DNA from: Lagopus muta
Taxonomy: Eukaryota > Chordata > Aves > Galliformes > Phasianidae
Direction of reading: 5' to 3'
DNA length: 64,000 bases
NCBI RefSeq assembly: GCF_023343835.1
Contig: NC_064437.1
Location: 41,317,967 to 41,381,966 of the forward strand
The position numbers were made by a program, and so were the translations under genes. This document shows positions 38,501 through 53,500 of this stretch, in pieces (position 1 is the first letter of the stretch; every line of letters begins with the position of its first letter). The notes beneath the pieces were generated by a model that was given only the letters and a program-made list of their open reading frames with translations, did no database searches and was not told the DNA's origin.

Positions 38501-41500
38501 CCCTGCTTTCCTGGCATGCTGCTCTGCTGTGTGCTTCTTCTTTGACGTTTGTGAGCATTGTGAAACACTAGCCCTGGAAAACATGTGTCTGCATTGGAGC
38601 AGTGCTTTGATGCATCCCATGTTTAGCGTCACAAAATGCCAACAGCGTGACAATTGGAGGGCTGAAGAGACACACTCATATGAAGGGTCTGTGCTGCACG
38701 GGTGGTGCAGCTGTGACACTATGTCACAGCTGCCTTCCCCATGGGAGCTGAAGGGTGGCCTGCTAACACCCAGGCTATCAGGTGCTACTAACTGGGCCAC
38801 TTCATATCATCTGGCTATTTCTCTTTTCCCATCTGGAAACATCCTTGTTTTATGTCTTTGCTGCACTTCCCCAAACCAGCTCCCTTTTCAGGTATAGAAC
38901 TGACCCCTCAGTGCATCCATCTCCTCTGTGATGCCTATGGCTCTGGTGGGGTGGTGATGTGCCCTCTTCTTGTGTGGGGAGTTCAAGAGGCAGCCCCCTT
39001 GCACAGTCTCCTTGGACTGATTCACCCCCTGTTCCCCAAATGTGGCTGAAGGAGTTCCTGCTTTGCTCTCCCATCCTGCTCCAACTCAGCTGCTGAGGCT
39101 CACTGTCTGCTTTTTCTTCATGCAATGTCTTGGGCGAGCAGCATCGTGGCTGGACCATGCAGACGGGAGGTAATTAAATCAGCATATCCCCCAGGGAGGG
39201 AGCTGATTAACAGCACATTTTCCCCACGCCGGGGGGCTGAAGCACACATGAACAGTCTCAATCCATCGCTTGCTTCATTCCTCTCCCTTAGGATGTCTGC
39301 TTTTCTTTCTTTTTTTTTTCTTCTTTTTCTTTTTCTTTCTTTTTTTTTCTTAAACCTTTATTTCAAAGAGAAGATGAAGATTATATCAACCAAACTGGAA
39401 TTTGAACTGACAGTGCTTTGTGTGAGGGACCTTGTTTATTATGATTTGGTATTGCTCTGGGCAGCACGCACGCTACGCTGGGGACCACCCAGTGATCCCG
39501 ACCACATCAGCTCCCTTCACTATATGGACGAACCAGCAGCAGGTAGAGGGTCTTGGGGGTGTGGACTGTGCTTTACCTTGGGAAAGGGTCCTTCTGAGGG
39601 CAGACCCAGCACTGGGATGTAGCCGGATCCATGTGGTTGCTCAGTGTTTGTTGTCCTCCATCATCAACTGCTGCTGTCCAAGAGATGTTGCTGGAGGCAG
39701 CAGCAGCTGCGGAGAGTTCTGTGCTGGTCCCTAACAGAGCTGCAGCATACAATGGACTGGGATTTTTTTAATTTTTAATTTTTTGTCTCTTTTATTTACT
39801 TTTAAAATATTAGTTCCTTAGTAGAAGGATTTTGGCAGCAAAAGGGAAGTAATTTTGTCTCCCCTAAAGGTAGCCTACAGATCAACTCCCCCATCAGCGC
39901 TACTATGTGCAACATGAAAGAATGATTGAGCTCAAAAGTGCACAGCGCTTATGGGTCTGTGGCACAATCTGACGAGTTGCAGTGATGTTGTGAAGCTCTG
40001 TTTGGCATCTTGAGTGCAGTGTGATTTAACTTGCTGTTAAAAACAGAAGGAAAGGTGAAGTGGAAAGAAATATGTATTTTGGAAAGACATTATAACTTGT
40101 TGCTCAGTTCCCTGCTGGTTTGCGTGTGTATTGATTTTTACTTTTGCTTACAGATGAACACTGTGCACTTATGGCAAATTTCTATCTATCTATCTATCTA
40201 TCTGTCTGTCTGTCTGTCTGTCTATCTATCCTCCTGAGGAAACAGTAGGGAATGGGGGCTGTTGACTGGCTCATGACTTCCTCTTTTCCTGAATTTCAAA
40301 GGCATTCCCGGATGGGTTACCATCTTCTGCCATCGCATTAACCTGATTTTTCATGGGAAGGGGTCCCGGAGTTTTTGGGAAGATGGTGGGATTCATGATT
40401 TGGGAAGATGGTGGGTTCTCAGGTCCTTTAGGAAGGGGAATTTCAGCTGTGCAACTCTTGGATCAAGGGCTGGTGTGGGACATGTTCTGTCCTTGGACTG
40501 GTTGGTTCATTGTGCATTCAGCCATTGCCTTCATTGGCTTTCTTCCAAGTTATTTTTCCTCTTCTCCAGGGGGAAATATCTCACTTTTCCATCTTCATTG
40601 CTTTCTTTTCTTCTTGAGATTCTCAAGAAACTACCTTAAATAATAGGAACTTATATGATGAAGAAAAAATTTTTTTGGCCTCAAGATGGAGGCCCTGACA
40701 GGTATATATAGCACCTGGACAAAAAACCTATGTAGAGTTTAGCAAATTTATTCATTAAGTTTGATTTGCAAGAGTGAGAAGATGACAGAATACACATGCT
40801 TTCTCGAGTGTGGCCGAGAATGTAGCAGAGAGTTGGTTGGGGGTTGTTTTTTCTTTCTTTTTATTTTTATTTTTTGTCCTTTCCAGTCCTGTGGCTCTCT
40901 GTAACACAAGCTGTGCAATACATCTGATTTGGGCACTGGAGGTTTCATGGAAGAGATCTGCATGCCAGTTCATTCTAGGCAGGAATAATTGTGAATCCTT
41001 TTATTGCTGTTAGCCAGCATGGGTTGTCCCCATCTGTGTGAGCTGCCCCAGGCAGAGCCCTGCACAAGGGTAGGAGCCAAGCTAAGCAAACCTTTCAGAG
41101 TCTGAGGTGTGCTAAGAAAGTGTTAACTAGATTTGAATGAATGAATGGGTGCCCTTCTCTTCCCGTGCAATAAAACATGCTGTGCAAACCCACTTGGGCT
41201 CAGAAACCCTGTCGCATTTTTCCTTTTGAAAGGACTAGCACCAGCCCTGCTCTCCTCCACATGGTCTGTTTGGAAACAAGGCAGTACATCAGGAAAGAGC
41301 CCAAAGGAAGAATTTATGGTGTCTTTAATTAGTCAGTTTGTTCCATCCTTGAAGAAGAGGACAACAAGTGACAGGGATGTATTGCTGGCCTCTGGAGGAA
41401 GAGCACTGTGGCTAGGCTTATGTCCAACTGCTGATAGGGTAATTAGTGGTAACTGGGAGCTATCAATCAACTTGGGTGGAAAAACGTCTCGGTTAAAGGA

Positions 41501-44500
41501 AAGACCCTCCCAAGCATTTTTATAACTCAAAAGGGTGTGAGACAAGATCTGGAAGACGGCATTGGCAGTCCACAAGGTATTTGAGGAAGGAATCTATTAT
41601 AAATAAGATAAATGGAACACAATAGTCTTTTGTTTCTTCCTGAGTAGGTGACAGAAATTGCTGTTACAAAAGTTGCAAAATATTTTGGAAGGAGGAAGGA
41701 AGAAGAAAAGAGTTAGCAGATGGAGGAGAGAGAAAAAAAGACAAGAATTAAAGAAAAATAGTAACAGTGCACTAAAATAAACTACAAATTGCGAAAGTGA
41801 CGTAGGAAGAAAATTAATGTATGAAATTTGACAAGTGAAATGCATCATTTGCATTTTAAGTGTGGGATTAGAGAATGGATTTAAATAATTATTAGCTGTA
41901 GTAAGCTCCAAATTTCTGCTGTTCCCAGACAACCGCATTACGAGAGAGATTTTTCAGCAGGAAGTAAAAGTGCAGTGAATTTTGTTTTTCTCTTTACCAG
42001 CCGTGATTTACTTTGTCCAGTTCTTCCTTGTGGTTCTAATTCTGCAGCTCACTGGGGAGTAGGACTTGTACAGGGAACGACCAAGCAGGAAGTAGTCAGC
42101 ATCTTGGTGGAGGAATTTCAGATCTTTTGAATAACCAGATGTGATTTTCAAACCAGCTTGGATCTCTAGAGCTTTCAGACACTATCTTCCAGGTTTCTGG
42201 TGTGGAATAGGGTGTGTTGGAGGACGTGTTAGATACGGAAAGGTGACTGCAAAAAGACTGTCAAACATCTACTCTGCCAAGAGTAGGATTTCATTGGGCT
42301 GATAGCTTTTTGCATTGGATATCTTCAGACTAAAAGTTGTGAGGTGCTCATGCAAATGATCAGTTCTTTGAGATGGACTTCAAAAGAAGGAGCAAGAGAA
42401 ATAGTGTGGTGGGGTCCCTTGGGAAGGATTTGAGGAGAGTTAATAGAGGTATGTGCTGAAACCATCCTGGTTTAAAGGATATAGGAAGGAATCAACAAAA
42501 GAAAATCATAAACTCCTTAATCAGCTGGGATTCACAACGAGGAAAGTGAAGCTGGAAGGATTTGAAACAAATGAGTATGCAAGAAGAAAACTTGAAAGCA
42601 TAGTGTACTGTAGGACTATCAAGGACACCAAGAAAATGCAGAAATTTGTGGTAAGTGAGAAGACCTGCAGAGGAGCAGGAGAGTGGACACTAGGCACGAG
42701 GACATCAAGCAAAGGCAGTGTCAGGAAGAAACTCACTTTCCCCCTGTGACTAAGAGCTCATGGGTGAGGTATGTTGACACCATGTCTTCTGCCTTTGCCA
42801 AGCCTTCTGCCATTGACTTAGGCAGCAAGCTGATGAGAATGACCGGAGGTCCATGGCTGCTGCAGAGGGACTGGAAGAATTAGGTTTTGTTTAGTCTGAA
42901 GACAAGAGAAGACTAGTGGGAGCAGGAAAGCAGACTTCAAACATGTAAAAGGTGACCGCAAAGAGGAGAGAAATAAAACAAGTCTGTTCTTCAAGCCTGC
43001 TGTACATCAGAGAGATCATCGGTTGGCTTAAACAACACTGGAAATTTTGGGTAGCCTCTAAGAAAGATAATAAATAGGGCCTTATGAATCAGGGCATGAG
43101 TATTCCCTGGACTGGATCACGAGGCAAGAGTGTGGAATTTTACATCTGCAGAGGGACAGGAGCAGGTTAGAGAAATATTTGCCCAAATGGGCTAGGTAGA
43201 GACTTTTTTCCTCTGGTTGCTTTGAAGATGTTCCCTTCTTGATTTCATGTCCCTCTCATTCCCCAGGAATCTTTTCATCTCTGTTTGCTTTGCCTGAGGG
43301 AGGCAGGAGGGGGAGAGAAATGGGACAGTTGAGAGCTGTGGATTTCATCTGACAGTTTACAGGAGCCCAAGGGCACACCGGCTCTTTGGCAGAAGGTGGT
43401 GAAGCACAGCGAGCCTGCTGCCATCCGGTTTTAATTTACCATCCAGGGGCCCGTGCTGCTTCTGGAAAACCCAGAGGGGGCCTCCAGATCCCAAGAGAGA
43501 AAACCCACTGAGAGCGCTGACCCCAGGGGCCCTTCCCAATCCTGTTTTCTTCGCTTTCTGTGGTGCTAAGTGTTTCAGCATGGCAGCACAAACACGATTG
43601 TTTGCTGCTTGGAAAGAGCAAATTGACCCATGAATGCCTGCCCAAAGCAAGTATTGTTCTGCCCCATTCCAGCCATCCCACTGTGTCCTGTGGCAGTGCC
43701 AGCGGTGCTGTGCTCACCTGGGGTGCAGCCATAGCACCCTGTGGGTTATCTGCTCTTGGCCCTTTCCCTTTGTTTTCACGAGGGACTCTCCCAGATGTTT
43801 GTCAGAGTATTTCTGTTCCTGATCCCTCGCCTTTGAGCATTTTACTCTGCCTAATGGACTTGCTGCGGATGGCCCAGATTTTCCTCTTCTGGCTCTGGAG
43901 GCTCATTTGGCTTCTTTTGTGTTTTTAGGCATTTCTTAAAATATGTGGATGCTCAGAGATGCTTTTGAGTCCGTTGCTTAACTTCACTATTAGACTCCCT
44001 CTACTGTTTTTGCATTTGCTGTTAAATCATCTTAATTTATCCATGAGAAATTCATTAGTTATTTCTCCTCCTTGCTGCTCGCTTTTGACATGGTCTTCTT
44101 TCTGGCTCTCTGTTTGACGGTTCCTCCTTGGCTGGGGCTGGTGGTGATGCACGGGGATGCTCAAAGTGCCTGAGCAGTGACTTCTATCCTCAACAGCTGC
44201 TGATATCAACTGCCGAGCTTCAGTGATGTCATGGGTTTGATTTCAGAGGCAAGCATGAGTGACTGGCATAACCTGGTGCCACAGCTTAGCGTTGGTCACA
44301 TTTTTTGGCAGTGAAATCCTGCTAGCCTTTTTGCTGTCCAACATTACTGTGGTTCTTTGAAGAATCTCTTGCCTTGCTGCATGGAGCTGTTCTGGAGACA
44401 GGGCCTGGCCTTTGGCAGAGGTTGGTGCTCTTTGGAGGGAGTTTTACACATAGCTGACATTACCTGAAATGACTTTTCTGGGGGCCATGCAGCAGGGAAA

Positions 44501-47500
44501 TCACTGCTGATAAAAAGTTTTCTGTTTTGAAGCTTTCAGTTGGCTTTAATTTAACTTAGAACTAAGATTATTGAATTATGGCAAGTATTTCCATTGTTAC
44601 CAGGCAGGCACGTGCTATTTTTGCCTTTTCATTTGCAGCTCTCTGAGTTAATGCTCCCTCCACCTTCTCTTGAATCATTTGTCCCTGGATGGAGGTAGGA
44701 AAATATCTCCAGAAGACTATGAGAACTTCTCCAGTCTTCAAAACAGGCAAAATCTACCATCCATGCTCCGCACACCCAGCAGGGCTCTGCCTGCTCCGAA
44801 ATAGGGCTGTGCTGCTAAAAGTGGCTTCTTGCCCCAAGTAGGGTTGTGCTAGGGCTGCTGACATTTTAATCTGCATTTCATAACTAATTGCCTGGCTATA
44901 ACTATCTTGTCATCAATTAACAGTCAGGAAGTAACTGTATCTCTCTAACTCGCTATGGCTTCCTTCTGGCTCTGGAAATGGCTGGATTTCCTTGCAGGGA
45001 TGGATTACATGTTTACATTTCTCCTCCTGTGTGTAGTGAGGATGATCCAAGGAAGCAATGACAACATCTTTGTGTGTTTTCCCTACCCTCCTTTATATTG
45101 TTTGTGCCATGGAGTATAAAGAAATTCCTCATATGTGGAGAATATTCCTCATGTTTGGAGCAAGCTGGAAGACGCCTACATTGTAGACTGACTGCAAGAA
45201 GCCAGGGGAACAAAAATTTAGCATCAGCATTTAAGAGTGTTTTAAGAATGGCCACTTTTCCAGATGTTGGGAAATGCCCTTAAATGGATGGAATAGTTTC
45301 AGTCTGGAGAGAACTGCTAGGAGATATCTCTGCCATCAGCAGAAAGGTCTCACACCATGCTGACCCACTCTAATGCTGTCTGGCTTTTAAGATGCAATGT
45401 ACAGAGACATGGGACTTTCCAGATTAGGATAAATATGACCCACTTACAAAACTAAGCATCCCCTACTCTGGGCCCAAAGAGGCTGCACTTTGGAGAGTGA
45501 CTTTTTATCTCTTTGTGTGGCTGAGGGAAAAGGAGTCACTGCAGTTTTGTTTTAGATAGAGTCACTGAACAGGTCACGAGGAAGGACAAGAGAATGGAGG
45601 GCTCTGTGACACAGCCCTGCAGCTCACTGCAAGCATGTCTTCTCTGTATGTGCAATATGGTGGGCTGCAGACCATGGCTGCTCTTTCACCTGCTGAGCCT
45701 ACAGGAAAGGCAAACTTCTATAAGGAGAGTTTTTATCTGCCTAAAAACCAGCACTGTAGAGAAGTGATGATGCATATGGTGCTAATTTCCAGAGGCCATA
45801 TGTTTGGAGGGACCCAGGTACCCCCACAAGAACTTTTTGTTATTCTAATGTTCCTTTTCAGAGGCGCTCTGGAGGTCTCCTCTTTGCAGGAGGCTGGCTG
45901 CTTCCTCCCACTCGTCCACTCCCAACACGTTTGCTCCGTCCCATCCCTCTGTCCCCTGCTGCTCGATGAGTGCTGCAGCTGGATAAACAGCAATCACTTA
46001 CAGTCCTCCCGTGCCTTTCAGCCCTCCTGTTGGAGTCTATTGGTCATGGTGCAGCCTTTGCACCAGCACCAGGAGTGCTCTGGCCCTGGTGAGGTGGGTT
46101 TCAAAATGCAGTGACTCTATGGTGACTGCTGCAGTTCACCTGGCTTTTTCTAAGCACCTTTGCTCACCTGTTAGAAGCAACACAGGCAGCCTGTGGAGCT
46201 CTGCCAAGCTCTGCCCAGGTGTTCAGAGGCTTTTGCTTGGTTTTGGTAGCTCTGCTCACAAGGATAGTGGGAGTAGAGGCGTGAAGGCCCCCTCCCACCT
46301 TACTCGCTTTTTTCTCTAATATGCATTAAACTACTTGTTATAGTAAAGACCGAGCCTCTTTAGAAGCTGTACTTAACCTTCTTGTTAATCACTGTGACAG
46401 AACACGATAAATCTACATTGCTGAAGCATTATTTCAATCTGTAAAATCCTTGGTGCTCCATGGCAGCTCATCCAGCAGTGCCTCTTCCTTCCTCCCTCCC
46501 TACCCTATGCAAAGTAACACGGCCTTTAGGAGTGACTGCAGAGCTTTGCTTTTTGAATCACACAACATTTGAATCCTGATCCCTGGATGGTCTCTATGAC
46601 TGAGTTACTGCAGCCAAAGCCGTGTCCCTGTAGCTCACGGATGCATGTTTACACAAGGCTGTACAGCTCCTCTTTGTGTAGCCATTAATTTTATAGAGGG
46701 CATATAACAAAGATGGGCCTCCAGTATGCCTCCAGCCTTTGATCTGCGTGGGGTGCACAGCCCAATGGACCCAGAGCTGCCGGCACTGCCGATTTACTCT
46801 GCTCTGCAGACGCAGCTTCTAGAGCAAACACAAGCTCGTGTTTTCTCTCAGCAGTAGTGCAGTACCACTGCCGGTTGTGCTGCCGTCCGGCTGCATTTGG
46901 CGTGGAAGGGCAGGGGTAGCTCAGGGTTTGTTTGCCGTTAATGTCAGCTAAGCAGTTTGGTTCATGCAACCCACGGGTGCCCCAAAGCCTTGCAGACAGG
47001 TAGGCGGATTATTAAGGGTCTATAGTGTTGCTAATGGAAATAAAGTCCGTGTATTGGCAGGCTGTAAGCAGTGACCTTGTGGCATGGTGCTCACTCCGAA
47101 ACAGAATATCTCCAAAACAGTTCTCTCATAGAACCTCATTGTCATCCAAGCCAAACTCAAAAAACCTTTTCTTTTTTTTCTTTTTTTTTTTTTTTTCCTC
47201 TCAGTCTGGCAGAAATTGGGATTCCTGGATCTGAATCTGACCTTGACCTCCAAAATGACCTCTGATCAGAAACTCTTCTGTTGTTTAGATGTGGCACATG
47301 GTGTAGGACAGTGACTAGTGCCAACACTGGCAGCAGGCAATTGCTGATCAACCAAATCTGGTGCCCACTGAGTTCCTGTCCTAAATTTGGGTAGAGTTGT
47401 TCTCATTTTGAGTTGTTAAGCCTTCTGGCTCTGCCCTAGCTCTGTTGATCCCCAGCAACATGCTTAACTCTTAACATTATTTTAAGAGAAGAGCACCCTT

Positions 47501-50500
47501 TTTTTGATCAACCTAGATGAAAGCTGAGCACAGGACTAAAAACACTGAGCATGTAATTCTAGGTTACTGAAGCTAGCTAGCCAAACTGTTTGCTAGCATC
47601 ATATTGATGAGACTTTTCCAACACAGAAAATGTTTGTTTATCTAAAGTCTCCTGTACTTTATGGACATTCATTCAGGGGCATTTTCAGGATGACAATGTA
47701 TTCTGCAGGTGTTTGGCATGACGTCTACGCCCTGTGCAAAGTAGGGGTTGCTGCCTGTTATCTGTCAGCTTGCCTGCTATACTGCTTAGTTTTACCTCTT
47801 GGCGCTTGATGTGGAGACAAAAAACAAACAAAACAAAACAAAACAAAAAAAGGGAAAAAGAGTGTCTAGGAAGTATGGAAAATGTAGAAACCCCTGACAG
47901 TTGTATTGTGTGTCTCAATTCTCCCACAGAGAGGAAACCACAAAATAGTGAGCCCAAGGATTTCTTTCTGCACACAATATCTGTCAGGGTTTTGAGGAAA
48001 TTTCTGGGAACTGATGAAAGAAGTGTGCTTCTGTATGGTGCAGTGGTTCTATACAAAGGAGATGCAGTGCTACACAAGCACTGCAAGGCTTCTGCAAGGC
48101 TTTCCAATCAAAAATAAACCTGTAGGTTTTGAGAGGATTACTTCCAAGAGGGCAGATTGCCTCCTATGGGAAGAGGCAAAAGCAAAAGAGAAAATGAGCT
48201 TGTACTATGGAGAAAAGGCACCCAATGTGTTCAGTCACATTGTCACAATGTGTTATAGTTTTCCTCATGAACCTCTGTGGGTTTGCTGATGGCAGATGAG
48301 TGGGCATCTTAGCAACACAGGGGCTCTCACTTTCCCAGGTTTAACTTTCTTGACTCTGATGGGCAGGTGGGATGTGAGGGGGAGTTCTGCATGTAATGAG
48401 TCCCCCATGCTTAGCAGTGTCACACTCAAGGAGACCCCTGTGTGCCAAGGGACCAACAACGAGTGTACAGCCTGACTTACAGCCTTCCCAACATGGTGCT
48501 TTCTGGGGCTGCCCTGTACTTGTGGTGACTGGCAAGCAATGCTGCTAATTGTGTGAATATCTTAATTAAGGACGAAGGAGGTGGTTGGAAGTGCATCACG
48601 AAATGGGAGCAACATCAGTATCAGCCCAAAAAGGCAGTAATAACATATTTAATTAGCCATCCTCCTTAGGATTTATTGCATTAAAAATTAATTCTTGTTT
48701 TTTTTTTTTTTTTCCTGGTTTTTTTTTTTTTTTCTTTCTCTATTTCAGGTCCACCTGTAAGTACTGAAACTCTATGGTGTACAAGCTACTGACATGGTTT
48801 GTGGGGCATGAACTGGCAGTCTCCAGTCTGTGGTGTCCACCTTGGGATCTCACAAACAGCAAGTACTGTGGGTGCTCAGGACCCGTGTTGGGATGGAGTT
48901 GTCCTTTGCTATGTCACAACTTCTGAGGGTGAGACAAAGGGATTGCAGGGCTGGGGACAAAGCAAATGCGAGGGCTCAGAAATCTGTGCGTTAGCACTTG
49001 GCCCCACATACCCCAGGGGGATCAGCTGCATGTGCTTCACATGCATTGGATGCCACACGCTGAACCAGACATGTTTGTGAAAAACGGAAAGACAGATCGC
49101 AAACACATGGTGCAAGCTGAGCTGTAGGGACTTGCTTGCTGCTATCACCCAGGCTTGCTGAACTGCTGGGCCTTCAAGTGTAGCTGGGTAGCTATCAATT
49201 TCAGAGGGAGAAGTGTGTTGACAGCTTCCTTTTCAAATGTTAGCTAATGCAAAACCTCAGCGCAGATGATTTAGGCTGCAGGAAAACAGCTAGGTTATTG
49301 CAGAAGTTTTCTTACAGCTATTAAGAGACCCACAGTGAATCAGAAGAAGTAATGCAAGGAATGAGGCCATGTATTGACATCTCACAGGATTATAAAGAAA
49401 CGTTATATTGTCTCTAGCACAGTCCTTCCAGAGGAAATGGCTTATATTCATGTACAATGGAGTAACTATACTTGGTTTGTATGAAGGAATATGAGAAGTT
49501 AAACATACGGTAGTCATCTTTTGTCTGTTCTTGCAAAAATGTCTTAAACAGTTTGCAGATGACGTTCCGAGGAGAAGTAGTTGCTGCACAACCTATTTTC
49601 CCCTTTCATCAAGTCAAAAATGCTGTGGACTGGATTCCCACAGATATATGAGCACAGTCCCTTTTAATGGAGCAATCTTCCAAAAAGTTGCACCTTCCAC
49701 ACCAGAAGGTCTGAAAGTATTTTACAGCTGGAAGCCCTGATCCACGCAAACCTTCAGCAGTCATTTATCCCAGGGGCTTTCAGGGCTGGCCACTGAAGTG
49801 AATGTATTTCAGCATTAGATTTGGGTTACAGGGAAGAGATCACGACTCTGGAGGGAGCTGCCCCAGGCAGGCGCATACTGATGCTAAAAGGATGTGGCAC
49901 AAAACTAGTAGTGATGTTGGCATTTATATTATTGCCGTTAGAAACAGGAAAGAAAGCAATAGGTCAGTGCAGACATCTCCTGGAGAGCAGTCTGTGCTTT
50001 TGCAGGGCGAGGAGGACGCACAGCCCAGGCTTTCTTTGCAACAAAAAGGGCTAGAAATTTAATATCATAATGAAAGATTGAAGTCTGGCAGAAATGCGTG
50101 GGACCACCAGAGAAGTGCTGACAATATATGCTACTGTATCCTGGCTTCCTGCGACCCCTGAACCTGTCTCCACATGCAGACTTCTAGGACGGGCCGTGAG
50201 GAGTGTGACAGCCAATGGAAATAACAAGAGGAAGTCAGGCAGACCAAGCATCGTTAGCCAAAGTGGAATTTGTCCTGAGCTAACAGCACCTTTGTCTCAC
50301 TCAGAAGCTCTGGGTTTCCAAGAGGCTGGCAAGCGAGACTGGTTCAACTGCTGTGAGCAGAAGCTCATGGCTAAAGAGATGAGCAGAGTCCTCTATGTTA
50401 CCATGGGAAATATTTGTTCCCACTTATTTCTTATTATTAAAATCTGATGAAAACTCATGCTTATGAACAACAGACAGGGGCTCCTGCCTGGCTGTCTGTC

Positions 50501-53500
50501 AGACATGTATGTCAGTCTAGATAGCGACCCTGAAGCACTGATGACCTCACACCTCTCTCCCGGATTTCTTTCCCAGCTTGCAAAAGGCAACGTGTGCGGT
50601 GGTAGGGCTGAGCCCCCGGTGCTGATGTTGGCTGAGCATGGGAATGGACAGAAATCCACTTTAGAAATGCACTGAGCCCAGCTTGTAGTCTTGGTCAATT
50701 AGGGGAAAAGCTGAGGAAAGGATGAACAACAGCCCCAGGAGCAAAAGGAGCCTTTACACTCTCCTCTTGCCCAACAGATGCTCCCGTTGTTGTCCTTGAT
50801 GTCAGCCAAGGCTTTGGTGAAGGCAAGGGCAACCCGCAGTCATGCAAGAAATTTGGTGAGATTGGGACTGAAATGGGCGAAGGAAGGAAGGAAATGATGA
50901 AATTGTGCAATAGTACTGAGGTTCCCGGACTCTTTTGCTGTCTGGACCACATCCGAAGGAAAAGATCCTCTCCTGGATGTTTTCCCTCCCATTTCTGAAC
51001 ATGCAACATTTCTGTGGCAACTGCAGCAATTCCATACATGAAAAATTAATATTTAGCAGATGGAAACTAAGGAAGAAAGTCAGAGCCCTGTAATTAGCTT
51101 GTTCTCCATGGACTTGCAGATACCTTCAGAGCCTATGCAGGCAGCGAGCTGTGGGTAGAGCCACGCTGAAAGGAGAGAACATTTTACAAACAGGTGATTA
51201 GGAAACCAAAGCAATCAGAGCTCATGGTCAACAAGCTGTGGAGAGATTTTTAACTGTTCTGTTTCCTAAATCCTTACATATGATTTCTTTATATCAAGCA
51301 TTCCCTTTGGATTGTCAAGCTAACTTTGATATTTTTTTTTAATTTTTTTTCTGTGTGCATGTATTGTGTTTCAGGGCACTACAGGAAGACCAGGACTTCC
51401 GGTAAGTACTTCATTCTTTCTTCTTTTGTTCTCTCTTTCTGTCTTGCCATACATTCATCGATAGACCTCCAAGATTTATTAAGCTGTGAGAAGGTAGCAA
51501 TCTCACATAGATTCCTAATGTGGAAAAATAGCATATTGCCAACAGGTCATGGCTCCTAACAGCATAGGAGCAACAAGAGCTTTGTGGTACCAAAATGGCA
51601 ATGTAGTCCCTATGAACCCTCCTACATTTGGGATACACTGCTTCTGAAGAAGCCTTTTTTACCTTGAAGTGGTGCAGTGTGCTATTTTCTCACTGATGGG
51701 CTTGGTAATTGCAACAGGATTTACAAGCCCTACGTGAAATTCCGCAAATGTGAAAGTCCATGGTAACCGTATCTGCATCTGGGATGGTTGTGAGTAAGGA
51801 AGGAGCACAGATTTGGGGATCACAGCAGCTTGCTTTCCTGGTGGTGGTTCTTTTATGATGCACAAAGAAACCTCTGCATGTTCATACACATTGGAAGTGG
51901 ACAAGGCACAAAGAAGTGACAGCAGTGGGCTCAGTGTCTCCAGCTGCTGAAACTAAAAATCTAGGTTTGTGTCTAGGGAAGCAGCTGGGTGAAAAAGAAC
52001 ACAAGGAAATCACAGACATTGCTGGAAATGGAACTGGAAGGTTACTGTTGTGTCATTTTTACAAAACAGAACAAAAATTACATGCTTATTGAAGCCATAG
52101 CAGCTGATTACTGAAAGGATCTTTGTGACTGTCTTCCATATCTGCCCAGAGCTGAGTTTTGGCAACCAGGAATGCAGAAAGGGCTGATATTCACTTTTTA
52201 AAAAATGTATGAGGTAGAAATCTGCCTTATGGGTAAGTGGCTGAGGAAAATTGCCACTGGTCTTGTGGTATATTTGTTCATATGTTTATAAGGCTCTGTT
52301 CAGTGTCACCTGACCCAAAGTCATTCCCTAAACTGCTGTAGGATTGTTCACACCCTGACAATTCACTGAGTAGTATCTCAAAGGGGTAGAGGACACTGAA
52401 CACAGCCATTCATATGTCTTCTTCCAGACATACTTTTTCCTGTGTCAGCTTGTTTTCCCACATTTTTTTTTCTTGCTTCTGGACAGGAGCATACTTTTAA
52501 GTCCAAGCGTGATAACTCTATAAATAAATAGCTTACTCTAGACATTACTTGAGTGAAGAAAGAGAAAAAATGTGACACTTGACTACTGCATGAAGCTGGT
52601 TCCCAAGACCTGGATTTTGTGAAGTGGAGGAAATTGGAATTAGACTTGGTTAGCTTGAAAAAATCTCTTGCCTTCCTTTTTCTGCCTAAATAATTATGTT
52701 ATTTCTGTCGTGAGATGATCTGGCTTGCCTTGCACGCAGGCAAACTGGTGACTTACACAGATTCTTAAAGGCAGGTTGGGGTCCCCACAGACACAGTTTC
52801 TCTATAACTTGCTCTCTTCCTCTCTCAAAATTCCTGGATGCTTGCATCGCAGCACTTAGCTGCATCTGTGGCACAGCTCATTTGTACAGTTTTATGACCT
52901 TGCTTTTGGCCGGTTTCCAATTGCCTCTGGTTTTGTCTTCATTGCCAGGGAGACAAAGGCGCAATGGGGATTCCTGGACGGCCGGTAAGTAGAGACCTCT
53001 AGCGTGTTCCTTGTCCTCCCTCTCCTCTTTGAACCCTGAGATGTCAGAGTACTTCCAGGCTGAATCTGGGGTGGTGTGAGCATGAGGAGAGCCACCCTCT
53101 CCAAGACCCACACCTGAGGAAGTTGCAATGGGGTAGTCAGCCCTGTAAACCGCATACATGTGAAGGATGTTACCTTCCATTCTGCTAACCACGGGCTTGC
53201 TAACGTGCTCCCCTGCCCACTGCCTACTGCTGCCCTTTCCAAATAACCCTGCCCAAACAAGGGGTCCATGCCCTGCCTGGCTGAGCACTGCATTCTAGGA
53301 CTGCTTTCCACTCAGGCAACCTGAGATAAGGATGGGAACGAGGGCTGGGGTGGGGACTGTGGCTGCCCCTCTCATTCCAACCCTGCAGCCCGGGTTTTGG
53401 GGCAGGGGAGTGTGCCCTTACCGCTGACGCCTGTGTTTGTGTCTCTTTCTCTTTCTCTCTCCCCTGCACCCTCTTGCATGTGGCTGCGATGGGTACAACT

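Larger units (their letters stand above)
31174..48748 (+). other. COL13A1: COL13A1 intron 2 (17.6 kb)
   Basis: The largest intron in the window. Coding sequence was not found. It holds a CpG-dense patch at 36990-37320, poly-A at 35540-35568, a TCTA/TCTG microsatellite near 40.2 kb, a CR1-like relic near 43 kb and an AAAAC repeat near 47.8 kb. It ends in two poly-T runs. Confidence 0.85.

Noticed and set aside
39299-39352. Polypyrimidine tract as a hidden 3' splice site in intron 2
   Set aside because: No AG with downstream Gly-X-Y coding sequence and donor follows, and the known exon order has no gap here.
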